Notes: generated from the sequence alone by a model not told the origin. A stretch of DNA of 64,000 nucleotides from Alistipes sp. (GCA_017398045.1 JAFQHI010000018.1:1-64000); one strand, 5' to 3'; numbered from the stretch's first letter, positions 36,261 through 45,449 are shown. Translations and numbers: made by a program.

Positions 36261-38204
36261 ATGAGAAGATTACTCGCGTTGGTCTGCCTGCTTGCACCGC
36301 TCGTGGTGGGAGCCGCACAACATACCATCACCTCGCCCGATGGCACGCTTACACTCACCGTTTCGCTCCGCGAGGGGCAGCTCTTCTATGCCGTGCAGTG
36401 CGACAATCAAACTGTTGTCGAGCCGTCCCGCCTGGGCTTAAGGAGCAACAACGGGGACTACAGCGACCACCTCTCGCTCTGCAACTGGCAGGAGGGGCGC
36501 ATCGACAAGCAATACACCCTTTCGCGGGCAAAGGTCTCCGCCTCGCACTACGTTGCGAATCAACTGCTCGTCGAGCTAAAGAACGCCAAGGGGCGGCTCT
36601 TCTCGGTCGAATTTCGGCTCGACAACCACAACCTGGCCTTTCGCTACCTCCTGCCCAAAGATGGCGAGGAGGCCTCGATACGGATTCTGGAGGAGCTGAC
36701 CGCCTTTCGTTTCCCCGACTTCACCACCACTTTTCTCACCCCGCAAAGCGACCCGATGGTGGGCTGGAAACGCTCCAAGCCGAGCTACGAGGAGGAGTAC
36801 GAGGCCGATGCTCCGATGCATCAACCCTCACAATTCGGACGCGGCTACACCTTCCCCGCCCTCTTTCACGTGGGCGAGCGAGGCTGGGTGTTGGTCAGCG
36901 AGACGGACGTCGATAGCCGCTACTGCGGTTCGCGGCTTACGGATTACAGCATCGAAAAGGGGTATCAAATCGCCTTCCCGATGGTGGAGGAGAACAACGG
37001 CAACGGCACATCGGAACCGGCCATGGCCCTGCCGGCCGAGACCCCTTGGCGCACGCTGACCCTCGGACGCGACCTGAAGCCCATCGTCGAGACGACCATC
37101 CCCTGGGATTTGGTCGAGGAGCGATATGCCCCCTCCATCCCCTACCGCATGGGGCGCAGCACGTGGAGTTGGATTATCTGGCAGGACCCGAGCATGAATT
37201 TCGAGGACCAATGCCGTTACATCGACCTTGCCGAGGCCATGGGCTACGAATATATCCTTATCGATGCAGGCTGGGACAGCGAAATCGGCTACGAACGGAT
37301 GCCTGAACTCTTCGCCTATGCCCGCCAACGAGGCGTTGAGCCGTTTTTGTGGTACTCTTCGAGCGGCTATTGGAACGACATCACCCAAAGCCCTGTCAAT
37401 CGCATGGACAACCCGATTCGTCGCAAAGCCGAGATGCGTTGGATGCGCGAGCAGGGGGTGCGTGGCATCAAGGTCGATTTCTGGGGCGGTGACAAACAGG
37501 AGACGATGCGCCTCTACGAGGCGGTCTTAAGCGATGCCAACGACTATGGGCTGATGGTCATCTTCCACGGTTGCACCCTCCCGCGCGGCTGGGAGCGTAT
37601 GTATCCCAATTTTGTGGGAAGCGAGGCTGTGCTGGCCTCCGAGAACCTGGTCTTCGGCCAACACCATTGCGACCGCGAAGCCTTCAAAGCGACCCTCCAC
37701 CCTTTCATCCGCAACACCGTGGCATCGATGGAGTTTGGCGGTGTGGTACTCAACAAACGCCTCAACCGCACAAACGACGGTGGTTCGACCCGTCGCACGG
37801 GCGATGTGTTCCAGCTCGCCACGGCCATTCTCTTCCAAAACCCGATACAGAACTTTGCCCTGACGCCCAACAATCTGGAGGACGCTCCCGACTTTTGCAT
37901 CGACTTTATGCGCGAGGTGCCGACCACCTGGGACGAGGTGCGTCTGCTCGACGGCTATCCGGGTCGCTACGTGGTTTTGGCACGCCGCCACGGCTCGACA
38001 TGGTGGATTGGCGGGGTGAATGCCACCACCGAGGAGCTGACGTTGCAACTCGAATTGCCCGAGGAGATAACCACCGCCACGCTCTACCGCGACGACGCCA
38101 CACTGCAACCTACCCGCTCGCAGACCCGCATCAAACACCACCGCCTGCCGATTACCCTCACCCCCAATGGCGGCATGGTCCTCATCGAACGCGAAACCAA
38201 ATAA
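36261..38204 (+). CDS. Secreted glycoside hydrolase family 97 (retaining type)
   Basis: This 647-residue GH97 has a signal peptide (about 1-19), an N-terminal beta-sandwich (about 20-270, starting ITSPDGTLTLTVS), a TIM barrel and a C-terminal beta-sheet domain. The catalytic stretch GIKVDFWGGDKQ carries an aspartate in KVDF at the nucleophile position of the retaining subgroup, together with FVGSEAV. Inverting SusB-like members lack that aspartate. Retaining members include alpha-galactosidases and beta-L-arabinopyranosidases; the paired GH51 suggests arabinose-containing pectin or arabinogalactan. It is the first gene of a two-gene operon with a 10-bp gap. Confidence 0.9.
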   Translation: MRRLLALVCLLAPLVVGAAQHTITSPDGTLTLTVSLREGQLFYAVQCDNQTVVEPSRLGLRSNNGDYSDHLSLCNWQEGRIDKQYTLSRAKVSASHYVANQLLVELKNAKGRLFSVEFRLDNHNLAFRYLLPKDGEEASIRILEELTAFRFPDFTTTFLTPQSDPMVGWKRSKPSYEEEYEADAPMHQPSQFGRGYTFPALFHVGERGWVLVSETDVDSRYCGSRLTDYSIEKGYQIAFPMVEENNGNGTSEPAMALPAETPWRTLTLGRDLKPIVETTIPWDLVEERYAPSIPYRMGRSTWSWIIWQDPSMNFEDQCRYIDLAEAMGYEYILIDAGWDSEIGYERMPELFAYARQRGVEPFLWYSSSGYWNDITQSPVNRMDNPIRRKAEMRWMREQGVRGIKVDFWGGDKQETMRLYEAVLSDANDYGLMVIFHGCTLPRGWERMYPNFVGSEAVLASENLVFGQHHCDREAFKATLHPFIRNTVASMEFGGVVLNKRLNRTNDGGSTRRTGDVFQLATAILFQNPIQNFALTPNNLEDAPDFCIDFMREVPTTWDEVRLLDGYPGRYVVLARRHGSTWWIGGVNATTEELTLQLELPEEITTATLYRDDATLQPTRSQTRIKHHRLPITLTPNGGMVLIERETK

Positions 38205-38214
38205 CCTAACGATA

Positions 38215-40221
38215 ATGAAAAAAACTGTTTTTACGCTCTTTGCTCTCTGCGTGATACTCATGACCGTTCATGCAGCCACACCGCAACGCCTTGTGGTGGA
38301 TGCCGCAGCGAAAGGCCATCCGATTGCCAACACGATGTACGGCCTCTTCTTCGAGGACATCAACTACGCGGCCGATGGCGGATTGTATGCCGAGCTGGTG
38401 AAAAACCGCTCGTTCGACTTCGACCATCCGACCCTGGGGTGGCGTCTATTCGGCAACGTGGAACTTTGCAACGACGGCCCCTTCGAGCGCAACCCGAACT
38501 ATATGCGCCTCCGCTATTCGGGCCATCGCGACATCCATACGGGCCTCGAGAACGAGGGATTCTTCGGCATCGCCCTGCAAGCGGGTGATGAGTATCGCTT
38601 CTCGCTCTGGGCGCGTAGCCACGGAGAGGCCGAGCAGGCCCTGTCGCTCAACATCGTAAGCGATGACTATACGTTGGAGAACACGGTGATTAAGCACGTT
38701 CCGGTGCGCATCACCTCCTCCGAGTGGCGCAAATACGAGGTCGTATTCACCGCCCCCGCGACGATTCGTGACGGCCGTCTGCGACTGATTTTGGAGCAAC
38801 CCGACCCGAAGCAGCACAGCACCACGACGGGGGTCGATGTAGAGCATATTTCGCTCTTTCCGGTCGATACCTACCGTGGCGAGAAAAACGGTCTTCGTAA
38901 GGATTTGGCCGAGGCGTTGGCCGCCCTCAAACCCGGCATCTTCCGCTTCCCGGGCGGTTGCATCATCGAGGGAACGACCCTGGAGACCCGTTACCAATGG
39001 AAAAACTCGGTCGGTCCGGTCGAGAATCGACCCGTGAATCAGAATCGCTGGCACTACACCTTCCGCCACCGTCTCTTCCCCGATTACTACCAATCCTACG
39101 GACTGGGATTCTATGAATTTTTCTGCTTTGCAGAGCAGATTGGAGCCGAGCCGTTGCCGGTCGTAAGTTGCGGTCTGGCCTGCCAATTCCAGAACGACAA
39201 GACGGCCCATTGCTCGATGGAGGAGCTGCAAACCTATATCGACGATGCGCTCGATTTGATTGAGTTCGCCAACGGCGACCCAACAACCACCTGGGGCAAG
39301 GTGCGTGCCGAGATGGGCCACCCCGAACCCTTCAACCTCAAATACCTCGGCATCGGTAACGAGCAGTGGGGCGAGGAGTTTATCGTCCGCTTTGAACCCT
39401 TCCTTCAGGCGGTACGCGAAAAGCACCCCGAAATTCAGGTCGTCGGCACCTCGGGACCTTCGGCCTCGGGCGAACGATTCGACTACCTGTGGCAGGAGAT
39501 GCGCCGTCTGGGGGTTGATTTGGTGGACGAACACTACTATGCTCCCGAAACCTTCTTCACCGAAAATGCCGACCGCTACGATAAATATCCGCGCACGGGA
39601 CCGAAGGTCTTTGCGGGTGAATATGCCTGCCACGGTGCAAATGGCAAGAAGTTCAACCACTTCAACGCCTCGCTGCTCGAGGCCGCCTTTATGACAGGCC
39701 TGGAGCGCAATGCCGACATCGTGCGCATGGCCACCTTTGCACCCCTGCTGGCCCATGCCGAGGGGTGGCAATGGCGACCCGACCTGATTTGGTTTGACAA
39801 CTTGAGGATGATGCGCTCAACGAGCTACCATGTGCAGCAACTCTACGCCACGAATCGCGGTACGAAGTCGCTCCCCATCACACTCAACGGAGTGGCAGCC
39901 ATCGGCAAGGAGGGGCAAAACGGGCTTTACGCCTCGGCCGTGATGGACGAAAAAGCGGGTTGCTACATTGTCAAGGTAGCCAATCTGGCCGAGGAGGCTC
40001 AACCGATTGAGATTGACTTTGAGGGATTAAAGCGCAACGTGCGCTTTGCCCCCACAGCCGAGCGCATCACGCTTTCGGCTGATGACCCGATGGCGGAGAA
40101 CACGCTCGATAATCCCACGCGGATTGTTCCCCGAAGCGAATGGATACCCTCCAACGGCAACAGTATCACCACCACCCTCACCGGTCGCAGCTTCACGGTG
40201 CTGAAAATCAACCTGCAATAG
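38215..40221 (+). CDS. Secreted alpha-L-arabinofuranosidase (GH51)
   Basis: This 668-residue GH51 has a signal peptide (MKKTVFTLFALCVILMTVHA). The N-terminal region includes GLFFEDINYAADGGLYAELV. The catalytic acid/base is in GIGNEQWGEE and the nucleophile in VFAGEYACHG. A carbohydrate-binding sandwich lies between the N terminus and the barrel (about 70-210). It releases terminal arabinofuranose from arabinan or arabinoxylan. The start at 38215 gives the signal peptide; the ATG at 38167 overlaps the GH97 gene and is rejected. Confidence 0.93.
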   Translation: MKKTVFTLFALCVILMTVHAATPQRLVVDAAAKGHPIANTMYGLFFEDINYAADGGLYAELVKNRSFDFDHPTLGWRLFGNVELCNDGPFERNPNYMRLRYSGHRDIHTGLENEGFFGIALQAGDEYRFSLWARSHGEAEQALSLNIVSDDYTLENTVIKHVPVRITSSEWRKYEVVFTAPATIRDGRLRLILEQPDPKQHSTTTGVDVEHISLFPVDTYRGEKNGLRKDLAEALAALKPGIFRFPGGCIIEGTTLETRYQWKNSVGPVENRPVNQNRWHYTFRHRLFPDYYQSYGLGFYEFFCFAEQIGAEPLPVVSCGLACQFQNDKTAHCSMEELQTYIDDALDLIEFANGDPTTTWGKVRAEMGHPEPFNLKYLGIGNEQWGEEFIVRFEPFLQAVREKHPEIQVVGTSGPSASGERFDYLWQEMRRLGVDLVDEHYYAPETFFTENADRYDKYPRTGPKVFAGEYACHGANGKKFNHFNASLLEAAFMTGLERNADIVRMATFAPLLAHAEGWQWRPDLIWFDNLRMMRSTSYHVQQLYATNRGTKSLPITLNGVAAIGKEGQNGLYASAVMDEKAGCYIVKVANLAEEAQPIEIDFEGLKRNVRFAPTAERITLSADDPMAENTLDNPTRIVPRSEWIPSNGNSITTTLTGRSFTVLKINLQ

Positions 40222-40228
40222 CCGAACG

Positions 40229-40284
40229 ACACGAAAAAGACGCACAAGAGCAGTCCTTCAAAGGCTGCTCCTGTGCGTCTTGCG
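40229..40284 (+). terminator. Terminator after GH51 gene
   Basis: AAGACGCACA and AGAGCAG pair with CTGCTC and TGTGCGTCTT across a short loop, forming a long hairpin at about 40236-40280. It follows the GH51 stop by 15 bp. It could also be the fossil terminator of the truncated tRNA module that follows. Confidence 0.7.
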
Positions 40285-40758
40285 TTGTGGATGGGGAGGA
40301 GCCGAGGGATTGGCTACTACGCGAGCCAAAAGCTCGCTCCGTGACGCCTTTCCCTTCCGCTTGCCGCGGGGACCACTGAAAATAAAACACAAATAATCGC
40401 GCAACCCCCTCTCCATGTTCTAACTCGCATTCTCACGCAAGCCCCTCCTTTACAAAGGAGGGGTTGGGGAGGATTTTAAGGATAACGAAATAAACGAAAA
40501 AAAGCAGTCATTACTGACTGCTTTCGTTTGTTTCGTGGGAGCTGAGGGATTGGCTGCTGCGTGAGCTGCGCTCACTCCGCGACGCCTTTCCCTTCCGCTT
40601 GCCGCGGGGGCCCTTACAAGCCAATTACTCGGCAAGAAGTTGTAATACAACTTATTTTGTTTTATGGTGTTAAGGCTTATATCTGCAAGCCGATACAGCC
40701 AACACCATAAAACAAAAGGTGTCGATTTCTCGACACCTTCTTGCCTCAAATTGGCTTG
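40285..40758. repeat. Intergenic region with two tRNA-derived modules and a large inverted repeat
   Basis: No protein gene is supported. Two copies of a module of about 75 bp lie at 40297-40373 and 40538-40611. Each has a tRNA-Val 3'-end-like segment (GGAGC-GAGGGATT), a short hairpin (GCGAGC/GCTCGC in the first, GTGAGC/GCTCAC in the second) and the shared GACGCCTTTCCCTTCCGCTT segment. Between them is a perfect 10-bp hairpin (CCCCTCCTTT at 40442-40451 with AAAGGAGGGG at 40454-40463) and a hairpin AGCAGTCA-TTA-TGACTGCT at about 40503-40522. From 40616 to 40759 there is a nested inverted repeat. Confidence 0.65.
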
Positions 40759-40759
40759 T
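40616..40759. repeat. Nested inverted repeat abutting tRNA-Val
   Basis: The outer arms ACAAGCCAATT (40616-40626) and AATTGGCTTGT (40749-40759) pair perfectly. GGCAAGAAG and CTTCTTGCC pair next inside. A perfect 17-bp inverted repeat, TTTTGTTTTATGGTGTT (40655-40671) and its complement (40701-40717), lies within. GGTGTCG and CGACACC (40718-40737) form a terminator for the minus-strand tRNA-Val. Confidence 0.7.
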
Positions 40760-40833
40760 GGGAGCTGAGGGATTCGAACCCCCGACCCTCTGCTTGTAAG
40801 GCAGACGCTCTGAACCAGCTGAGCTAAGCTCCC
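40759..40833 (-). tRNA. tRNA-Val (anticodon TAC)
   Basis: The minus strand folds into a full cloverleaf. The acceptor GGGAGCT pairs with AGCTCCC, the D arm contains GCTCAGCTGG, the anticodon loop is CTTACAA with TAC, and the T arm is GGGTTCGAATCCC-like. CCA is not encoded. The 3' end is followed by the GGTGTCG hairpin terminator. Confidence 0.95.
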
Positions 40834-40992
40834 TTAAAAATGGCTTGGGACTGCAAAGGTAACTCTTTTTTCGGAAACTCCAAATTTTTATTGAAAAAAT
40901 TTCATTTTCTAAATTCGGACCCGTCGCACAGGTCTATTCCCGTACCGACCTTTGCACGTTGTAAAGAACCTTACGCAACCCTCGCGCATCTG

Positions 40993-41066
40993 CGCCTGAA
41001 CAAGGACTTGAACCTAGGACCCCATGATTAACAGTCATGTGCTCTAACCAACTGAGCTATTCAGGC
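40993..41066 (-). tRNA. tRNA-Asn (anticodon GTT)
   Basis: The minus strand folds with acceptor GCCTGAA and TTCAGGC, D arm GCTCAGTTGG, anticodon loop CTGTTAA (GTT) and T arm GGTTCAAGTCC. The discriminator is G, usual for tRNA-Asn. It lies 159 bp upstream of tRNA-Val on the same strand, and the two may share a transcript. Confidence 0.95.
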
Positions 41067-41159
41067 AATATCAAACCGGTTTTATCCGTTTTGCGAGTGC
41101 AAATATACGGCAAAAATTCATTCTCGCAAAAAAAATGCAGAAAAATTTCATAAAAAATG

Positions 41160-41167
41160 TAACTTTG
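41160..41167 (+). promoter_or_regulatory. Promoter -7 box of DUF1573 gene
   Basis: TAACTTTG matches TAnnTTTG, 20 bp before the ATG at 41188. Confidence 0.6.
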
Positions 41168-41187
41168 TACAACCAAGCTATTCGAAC

Positions 41188-42264
41188 ATGATGACGGCAA
41201 AACACCTTATCGTATTCATTATCACGCTTTTTGCAGTCGATTTGGCCTTCGCACAGCTCCAATTCGAACCCGAGCGGTTCGATTTCGGCACCCTCGAGGA
41301 GTTGGGCGGCAAACGCTCCTGCACCTTTCGCGCCACGAATCACAGTTCGAAACCGGTCGTGTTGGTCGATATCGTAACCACCTGCGGATGTACCGTCCCC
41401 ACCTTTTCGCGCCAACCGATTTTGCCGGGGAAAAGTGCCGAAATCGAGGTGAGCTATGACCCGGAGGGTCGCCCCGGTGCTTTTGACCGCAAGCTGCACA
41501 TCTACGGTGCAGGGCGCGAGCGGCTGGGAGTTATCTCCATCACGGGGCAGGTCACCCCGCGCCCGCGTTCAATCGAGGAGCTTTACCCCATCGAATTGAG
41601 CGACGGTGTACGCCTCAACACCACCCGTTGCACCTTTACCTATTTATATGTAGGGCGCACCATCGCCTCGGCCATCTCGGTGGTCAACACGTCCGACCAA
41701 CCGCGCCGTCTGCACCTACGCGCCAAAAAGGCGAGCGGACTGCTTCAGGTGGAGTATCCCGAGGTGTTGCAGCCGGGCGAAAGGTCGGCCATCAACTTCA
41801 GCTATACGATTCCCATCGAGCAGCCTCGTTACGGTTCCGTGCGCGATGTATGGGAGGTTTTTGTAGAGGAAAAAGCGAGCGAAAAGATACTGCTTGCGCA
41901 CGGCATTGCCGTGGACCCGCCAAAAAAATCGGCACAAGGAGTCGGCCCGAAGGTGGAAATAAGCGAAAATATCCTTAAATTTGGGGCGGTAAAACATGAT
42001 GCTCCACCCACGAATCGCCAACTCTCGGTGCGCAATATCGGGACGGAGGAGCTTATTATCCGCTCCGTGGAGTGCGATGCGCCCTTCGAGGTGCAGCTCC
42101 CTGCCGACGGCCGTCTATCACCCCGCGAGGCGCAGACGATTCAGGTGCGACTTCGCCCGCGCGAAGGCGAGTATGGCTTCGTGACGGGGCAGTTGCTCCT
42201 GGTGACAAGCGATTCGGAGCGTCCCCTGCGACGAATTCGGGTCAATGCCACCATCGAGGAGTAA
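41188..42264 (+). CDS. DUF1573 domain protein, secreted
   Basis: This 358-residue secreted protein has a signal peptide (about 1-20) and at least two Ig-like beta-sandwich domains. The first (about 22-115) is a DUF1573 domain, with DFGTLEELGGKRSCTFRATN and the conserved CGCTVP. A later domain begins FGAVKHDAPPTNRQLSV. DUF1573 proteins are abundant in Bacteroidota and resemble ASH/HYDIN-type domains, but their function is not established. The second ATG (41191) is equally possible. The nfnA gene follows after 42 bp. Confidence 0.85.
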   Translation: MMTAKHLIVFIITLFAVDLAFAQLQFEPERFDFGTLEELGGKRSCTFRATNHSSKPVVLVDIVTTCGCTVPTFSRQPILPGKSAEIEVSYDPEGRPGAFDRKLHIYGAGRERLGVISITGQVTPRPRSIEELYPIELSDGVRLNTTRCTFTYLYVGRTIASAISVVNTSDQPRRLHLRAKKASGLLQVEYPEVLQPGERSAINFSYTIPIEQPRYGSVRDVWEVFVEEKASEKILLAHGIAVDPPKKSAQGVGPKVEISENILKFGAVKHDAPPTNRQLSVRNIGTEELIIRSVECDAPFEVQLPADGRLSPREAQTIQVRLRPREGEYGFVTGQLLLVTSDSERPLRRIRVNATIEE

Positions 42265-42306
42265 AAATGTTGTAACAGAGAAGAAACCGAAAAACAAAAA
42301 AATAGG

Positions 42307-43188
42307 ATGTTTACCATTTTGGAGAAACGGCTCTTGGCCGAAAATATCTATTTGATGAAGGTGGAGGCTCCGCGCGTTGCTCATGCAGCGTTGCCCGGCC
42401 AATTTGTCATCGTGCGTGCCGATGCCGTCGGCGAGCGTATTCCGCTCACGATTGCCGATTTCGATGCCGCGGAGGGTTCGGTGACGATTGTGATTCAGAC
42501 GTTGGGCGTCTCGACCCGCAAGATTTGCGCACTCGAGGCGGGTGAGCAGTTGGCCGACTTTGCCGGTCCGCTCGGTCGTCCTTCGGAGTTTGTGCATGAA
42601 CCGGTGGAGGAGCTGCGCCGTCGTCGCTATATCTTCATCGGTGGCGGTGTGGGTACGGCTCCGGTCTATCCGCAGGTCAAGTGGCTCAAGGAGCATGGCG
42701 TGGAGGTCGATGTGATTATCGGTGCCAAGAACAAGGATATGCTGATTTACACCGCGGAGATGGAGCGTGTAGCCTCGCATCTGTACATCACGACCGATGA
42801 CGGCTCGTGCGGTTCGAAGGGGTTGGTAACGGCCAAATTGGAGGAGTTGATTGCAGCGGGCAATCACTACGACGAGTGTGTGGCCATCGGCCCGATGATT
42901 ATGATGAAGTTCGTCGCCCTGACGACCAAGAAATACAACCTCAAGACCACCGTGTCGCTCAACGCGCTGATGGTCGATGGTACGGGTATGTGTGGCGCGT
43001 GCCGCGTTACGGTGGCCGGCAAAACCCGTTTTACGTGTGTCGAGGGTCCCGAGTTCGATGCCCATGAGGTGGACTTCGACGAGGCGATGCGTCGTCAGGG
43101 GATGTATCGCACCGAAGAGCAACGAGCCACGGCGATTCGCAAAGAGCGCGAAGAGGGCCACAAATGTCGAATCGGTTTGGATAAATAG
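42307..43188 (+). CDS. nfnA: NADH-dependent ferredoxin:NADP+ oxidoreductase subunit A (NfnA/SudB-like)
   Basis: This 293-residue protein is the smaller subunit of the electron-bifurcating NfnAB complex, also annotated as sulfide dehydrogenase. An N-terminal FAD domain (PGQFVIVRADAVGERIPLTIAD) is followed by an NAD domain (FIGGGVGTAPVYPQVKWLKE) and a C-terminal [2Fe-2S] site in DGTGMCGACRVTV with a later TCVEGP cysteine. The complex couples NADH and NADPH pools to ferredoxin in anaerobes. The nfnB gene follows after 8 bp. Confidence 0.93.
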   Translation: MFTILEKRLLAENIYLMKVEAPRVAHAALPGQFVIVRADAVGERIPLTIADFDAAEGSVTIVIQTLGVSTRKICALEAGEQLADFAGPLGRPSEFVHEPVEELRRRRYIFIGGGVGTAPVYPQVKWLKEHGVEVDVIIGAKNKDMLIYTAEMERVASHLYITTDDGSCGSKGLVTAKLEELIAAGNHYDECVAIGPMIMMKFVALTTKKYNLKTTVSLNALMVDGTGMCGACRVTVAGKTRFTCVEGPEFDAHEVDFDEAMRRQGMYRTEEQRATAIRKEREEGHKCRIGLDK

Positions 43189-43196
43189 CAAAAAGT

Positions 43197-44588
43197 ATGG
43201 CAAACAAGATACCGCGCGTGCCGGTGCGCGAACAAGATCCGGCCATCCGTGCCACCAACTTCGAGGAGGTGTGCTACGGCTACAACCTCGAGGAGGCACA
43301 GTTGGAGGCCTCGCGTTGCCTCGATTGCAAGCATCCGCGCTGCGTGGATGCCTGCCCCGTGGGGTTGCAGATTCCGCGTTTCATTGCGGCACTACACGAA
43401 GGGAACGTCAAGGAGGCAGCCGCAATTATCGCCCGCGACAGCTCACTGCCCTCGATTTGTGGCCGTGTCTGCCCGCAGGAGAGCCAATGCGAGGGTTCGT
43501 GCATCCTTGGCATCAAGGGCGAACCGGTGGCCATCGGTAAAATCGAGCGTTTCATCGGTGATTGGAAGTTGGAGCATAGCGATGAGGTGGCTGCCGAAGT
43601 GGCTCCTCGCAACGGCCGTCGCGTAGCGGTCGTTGGCTCGGGTCCTTCGGGCTTGGCCTGCGCCTCGGACCTTGCAAAGTGGGGCTACGAGGTGACCGTC
43701 TTCGAGGCACTGCATAAGTTGGGCGGAGTGCTGGTCTATGGTATTCCGGAGTTCCGTCTGCCGAAGGAGCGTATCGTGGCGCGTGAAATCAGCGAGGTCG
43801 AGAAGCTCGGTGTGAAGTTCGAAAAGGATGTGATTGTAGGACGCACCGTAACCATCGATTCACTGCTCGACGAGGAGGGCTTCGATGCCGTCTTTATCGG
43901 TTCGGGTGCCGGTCTGCCGCGCTTTATGGGCATCGAGGGCGAGAACCTGAACGGAGTAGTCTCGGCCAACGAGTTCCTCACACGTGCCAACCTCATGCAC
44001 GCCTACGATGCGGAGTACGATACGCCGATTTACGTCGGCAAACGGGTCGTAGTGGTTGGTGGCGGTAACGTGGCGATGGATGCCGTCCGCACGGCCAAGC
44101 GACTGGGTGCCGAATCGACGATTGTCTATCGTCGCAGCGAAAAGGAGCTGCCGGCCCGCGTCGAGGAGGTTCACCACGCCAAGGAGGAGGGCATCGCCTT
44201 CAAGATGCTGACCAACCCCGTAGCCGTGCTTGGTAACGAGCAGGGCTGGGTGACGGGCATCCGTTGCGTGGAGATGGAGCTGGGTGAGCCGGACGAGAGC
44301 GGCCGTCGTTCGCCTGTCGTGAAAGAGGGGTCGGAATTCGAGCTGGATTGCGACGTGGTGATTATGGCCCTGGGTACCTCGCCCAACCCGCTGATTGCCT
44401 CGACCACCGAGGGGCTGGAGACCTCGCGCCGCGGTTGCATCACCGCTACGGAGGAGGGCGCAACCTCTCGCGCAGGGGTCTTTGCCGGTGGCGATGCCGT
44501 AACCGGAGCCGCTACGGTGATCCTCGCCATGGGTGCAGGTCGCAAGGCTGCAAAGGCGATTGACCAATATCTCAAACAAAAAGAATAG
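43197..44588 (+). CDS. nfnB: NADPH-dependent oxidoreductase subunit B (NfnB/GltD-like)
   Basis: This 463-residue protein is the larger NfnAB subunit, similar to the small subunit of glutamate synthase. The N-terminal cysteines CLDCKHPRCVDACP and CGRVCPQESQCEGSC bind two [4Fe-4S] clusters. FAD binding is in VVGSGPSGLACASDLAKWG and NADP(H) binding in VVVGGGNVAMDAVRTA. The neighbouring nfnA makes the NfnAB reading far more likely than glutamate synthase. No gltB is nearby. Confidence 0.93.
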   Translation: MANKIPRVPVREQDPAIRATNFEEVCYGYNLEEAQLEASRCLDCKHPRCVDACPVGLQIPRFIAALHEGNVKEAAAIIARDSSLPSICGRVCPQESQCEGSCILGIKGEPVAIGKIERFIGDWKLEHSDEVAAEVAPRNGRRVAVVGSGPSGLACASDLAKWGYEVTVFEALHKLGGVLVYGIPEFRLPKERIVAREISEVEKLGVKFEKDVIVGRTVTIDSLLDEEGFDAVFIGSGAGLPRFMGIEGENLNGVVSANEFLTRANLMHAYDAEYDTPIYVGKRVVVVGGGNVAMDAVRTAKRLGAESTIVYRRSEKELPARVEEVHHAKEEGIAFKMLTNPVAVLGNEQGWVTGIRCVEMELGEPDESGRRSPVVKEGSEFELDCDVVIMALGTSPNPLIASTTEGLETSRRGCITATEEGATSRAGVFAGGDAVTGAATVILAMGAGRKAAKAIDQYLKQKE

Positions 44589-44644
44589 GAAATTTCGATT
44601 TTTTTCGTTACTTTTACGCAAACCTTTTACAAAACTCAATAACT

Positions 44645-45313
44645 ATGAAGAAGTATTTTGCTGAAATGGTGGGTACGATGGTACTCGTTCTGATGGGTTG
44701 CGGCACGGCCGTAAGCCTGAGCTGCGGTGTCGATACGGCATCGGTTGTCGGTACGGCCTTGGCCTTTGGTCTGTCGGTAGTTGCCATGGCCTATGCCATT
44801 GGCGGTATCTCGGGTTGCCACATCAACCCCGCTATCACCTTCGGTGTTTGGCTTTCGAAGCGCATGAGCGGTAAGGATGCCTTGATGTATGTTGTTTTCC
44901 AGGTGATTGGTGCCTTCATCGGTGCTGCCGTTCTCTACGCGCTGGCTCCCGAGTCGGGCCTGGGTGCCAATACGATTCAGTCGGGCATCTCGACCTGCGG
45001 TGCCGTACTGGCCGAGGTAGTCTTCACGTTTGTATTCGTGCTGGTGGTACTGGGTACGACCGACGAGAAGAAGGGCGCAGGTAACCTGGCCGGTTTGGCT
45101 ATCGGTCTGTCGCTGGTGCTTGTTCACCTCGTATGTATCCACTACACGGGTACGTCGGTGAACCCCGCACGCTCGATTGGCCCCGCTGTCTTGGCCGGTG
45201 GTCAGGCTATGACCGATTTGTGGATTTTCATCGTCGCTCCGCTGGTGGGTGCTGCCCTCTCGGCCGGCGTATGGAAGGCGCTGACCTGCGAGTGCAAGTG
45301 CGAGAAGAAGTAA
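44645..45313 (+). CDS. MIP-family aquaporin (AqpZ-like)
   Basis: This 222-residue channel has six membrane helices and both NPA loops, in GCHINPAITFG (about 57-67) and GTSVNPARSIG (about 168-178). The VNPARS form favours a water channel rather than a glycerol facilitator. It has a short Cys/Lys-rich C-terminal tail. It has its own terminator at 45336-45378 and lies 56 bp after nfnB. Confidence 0.93.
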   Translation: MKKYFAEMVGTMVLVLMGCGTAVSLSCGVDTASVVGTALAFGLSVVAMAYAIGGISGCHINPAITFGVWLSKRMSGKDALMYVVFQVIGAFIGAAVLYALAPESGLGANTIQSGISTCGAVLAEVVFTFVFVLVVLGTTDEKKGAGNLAGLAIGLSLVLVHLVCIHYTGTSVNPARSIGPAVLAGGQAMTDLWIFIVAPLVGAALSAGVWKALTCECKCEKK

Positions 45314-45335
45314 TTCCCGCCTTGGGCAAAAAGCA

Positions 45336-45378
45336 AAGGCTGATGCAACACGATGTTGCGTCAGCCTTCTTTTTTTTG
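45336..45378 (+). terminator. Terminator after aquaporin gene
   Basis: AAGGCTGA and CAAC pair with GTTG and TCAGCCTT, followed by a run of T residues. Confidence 0.85.
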
Positions 45379-45441
45379 CTTACGGGTCGATTCCTTCGCA
45401 CCGGAAATGGCGGGATGGGTTTGTAAACCGGTGAAAAAATC

Positions 45442-45449
45442 GTATCTTT
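45442..45449 (+). promoter_or_regulatory. Promoter -7 box of GH28 gene
   Basis: TATCTTTG matches TAnnTTTG, with a TTG 19 bp upstream at 45420-45422. The GH28 start at 45472 follows after 22 bp. Confidence 0.65.

Noticed and set aside
40297..40611. Additional intact tRNA genes in the tRNA-Val region
   Set aside because: Only the 3' end of a tRNA is recognisable in the two modules; anticodon and D arms cannot be formed.
43197..44588. Glutamate synthase small subunit (gltD)
   Set aside because: The protein fits both GltD and NfnB, but nfnA is directly upstream and no gltB is present, so NfnB is preferred.
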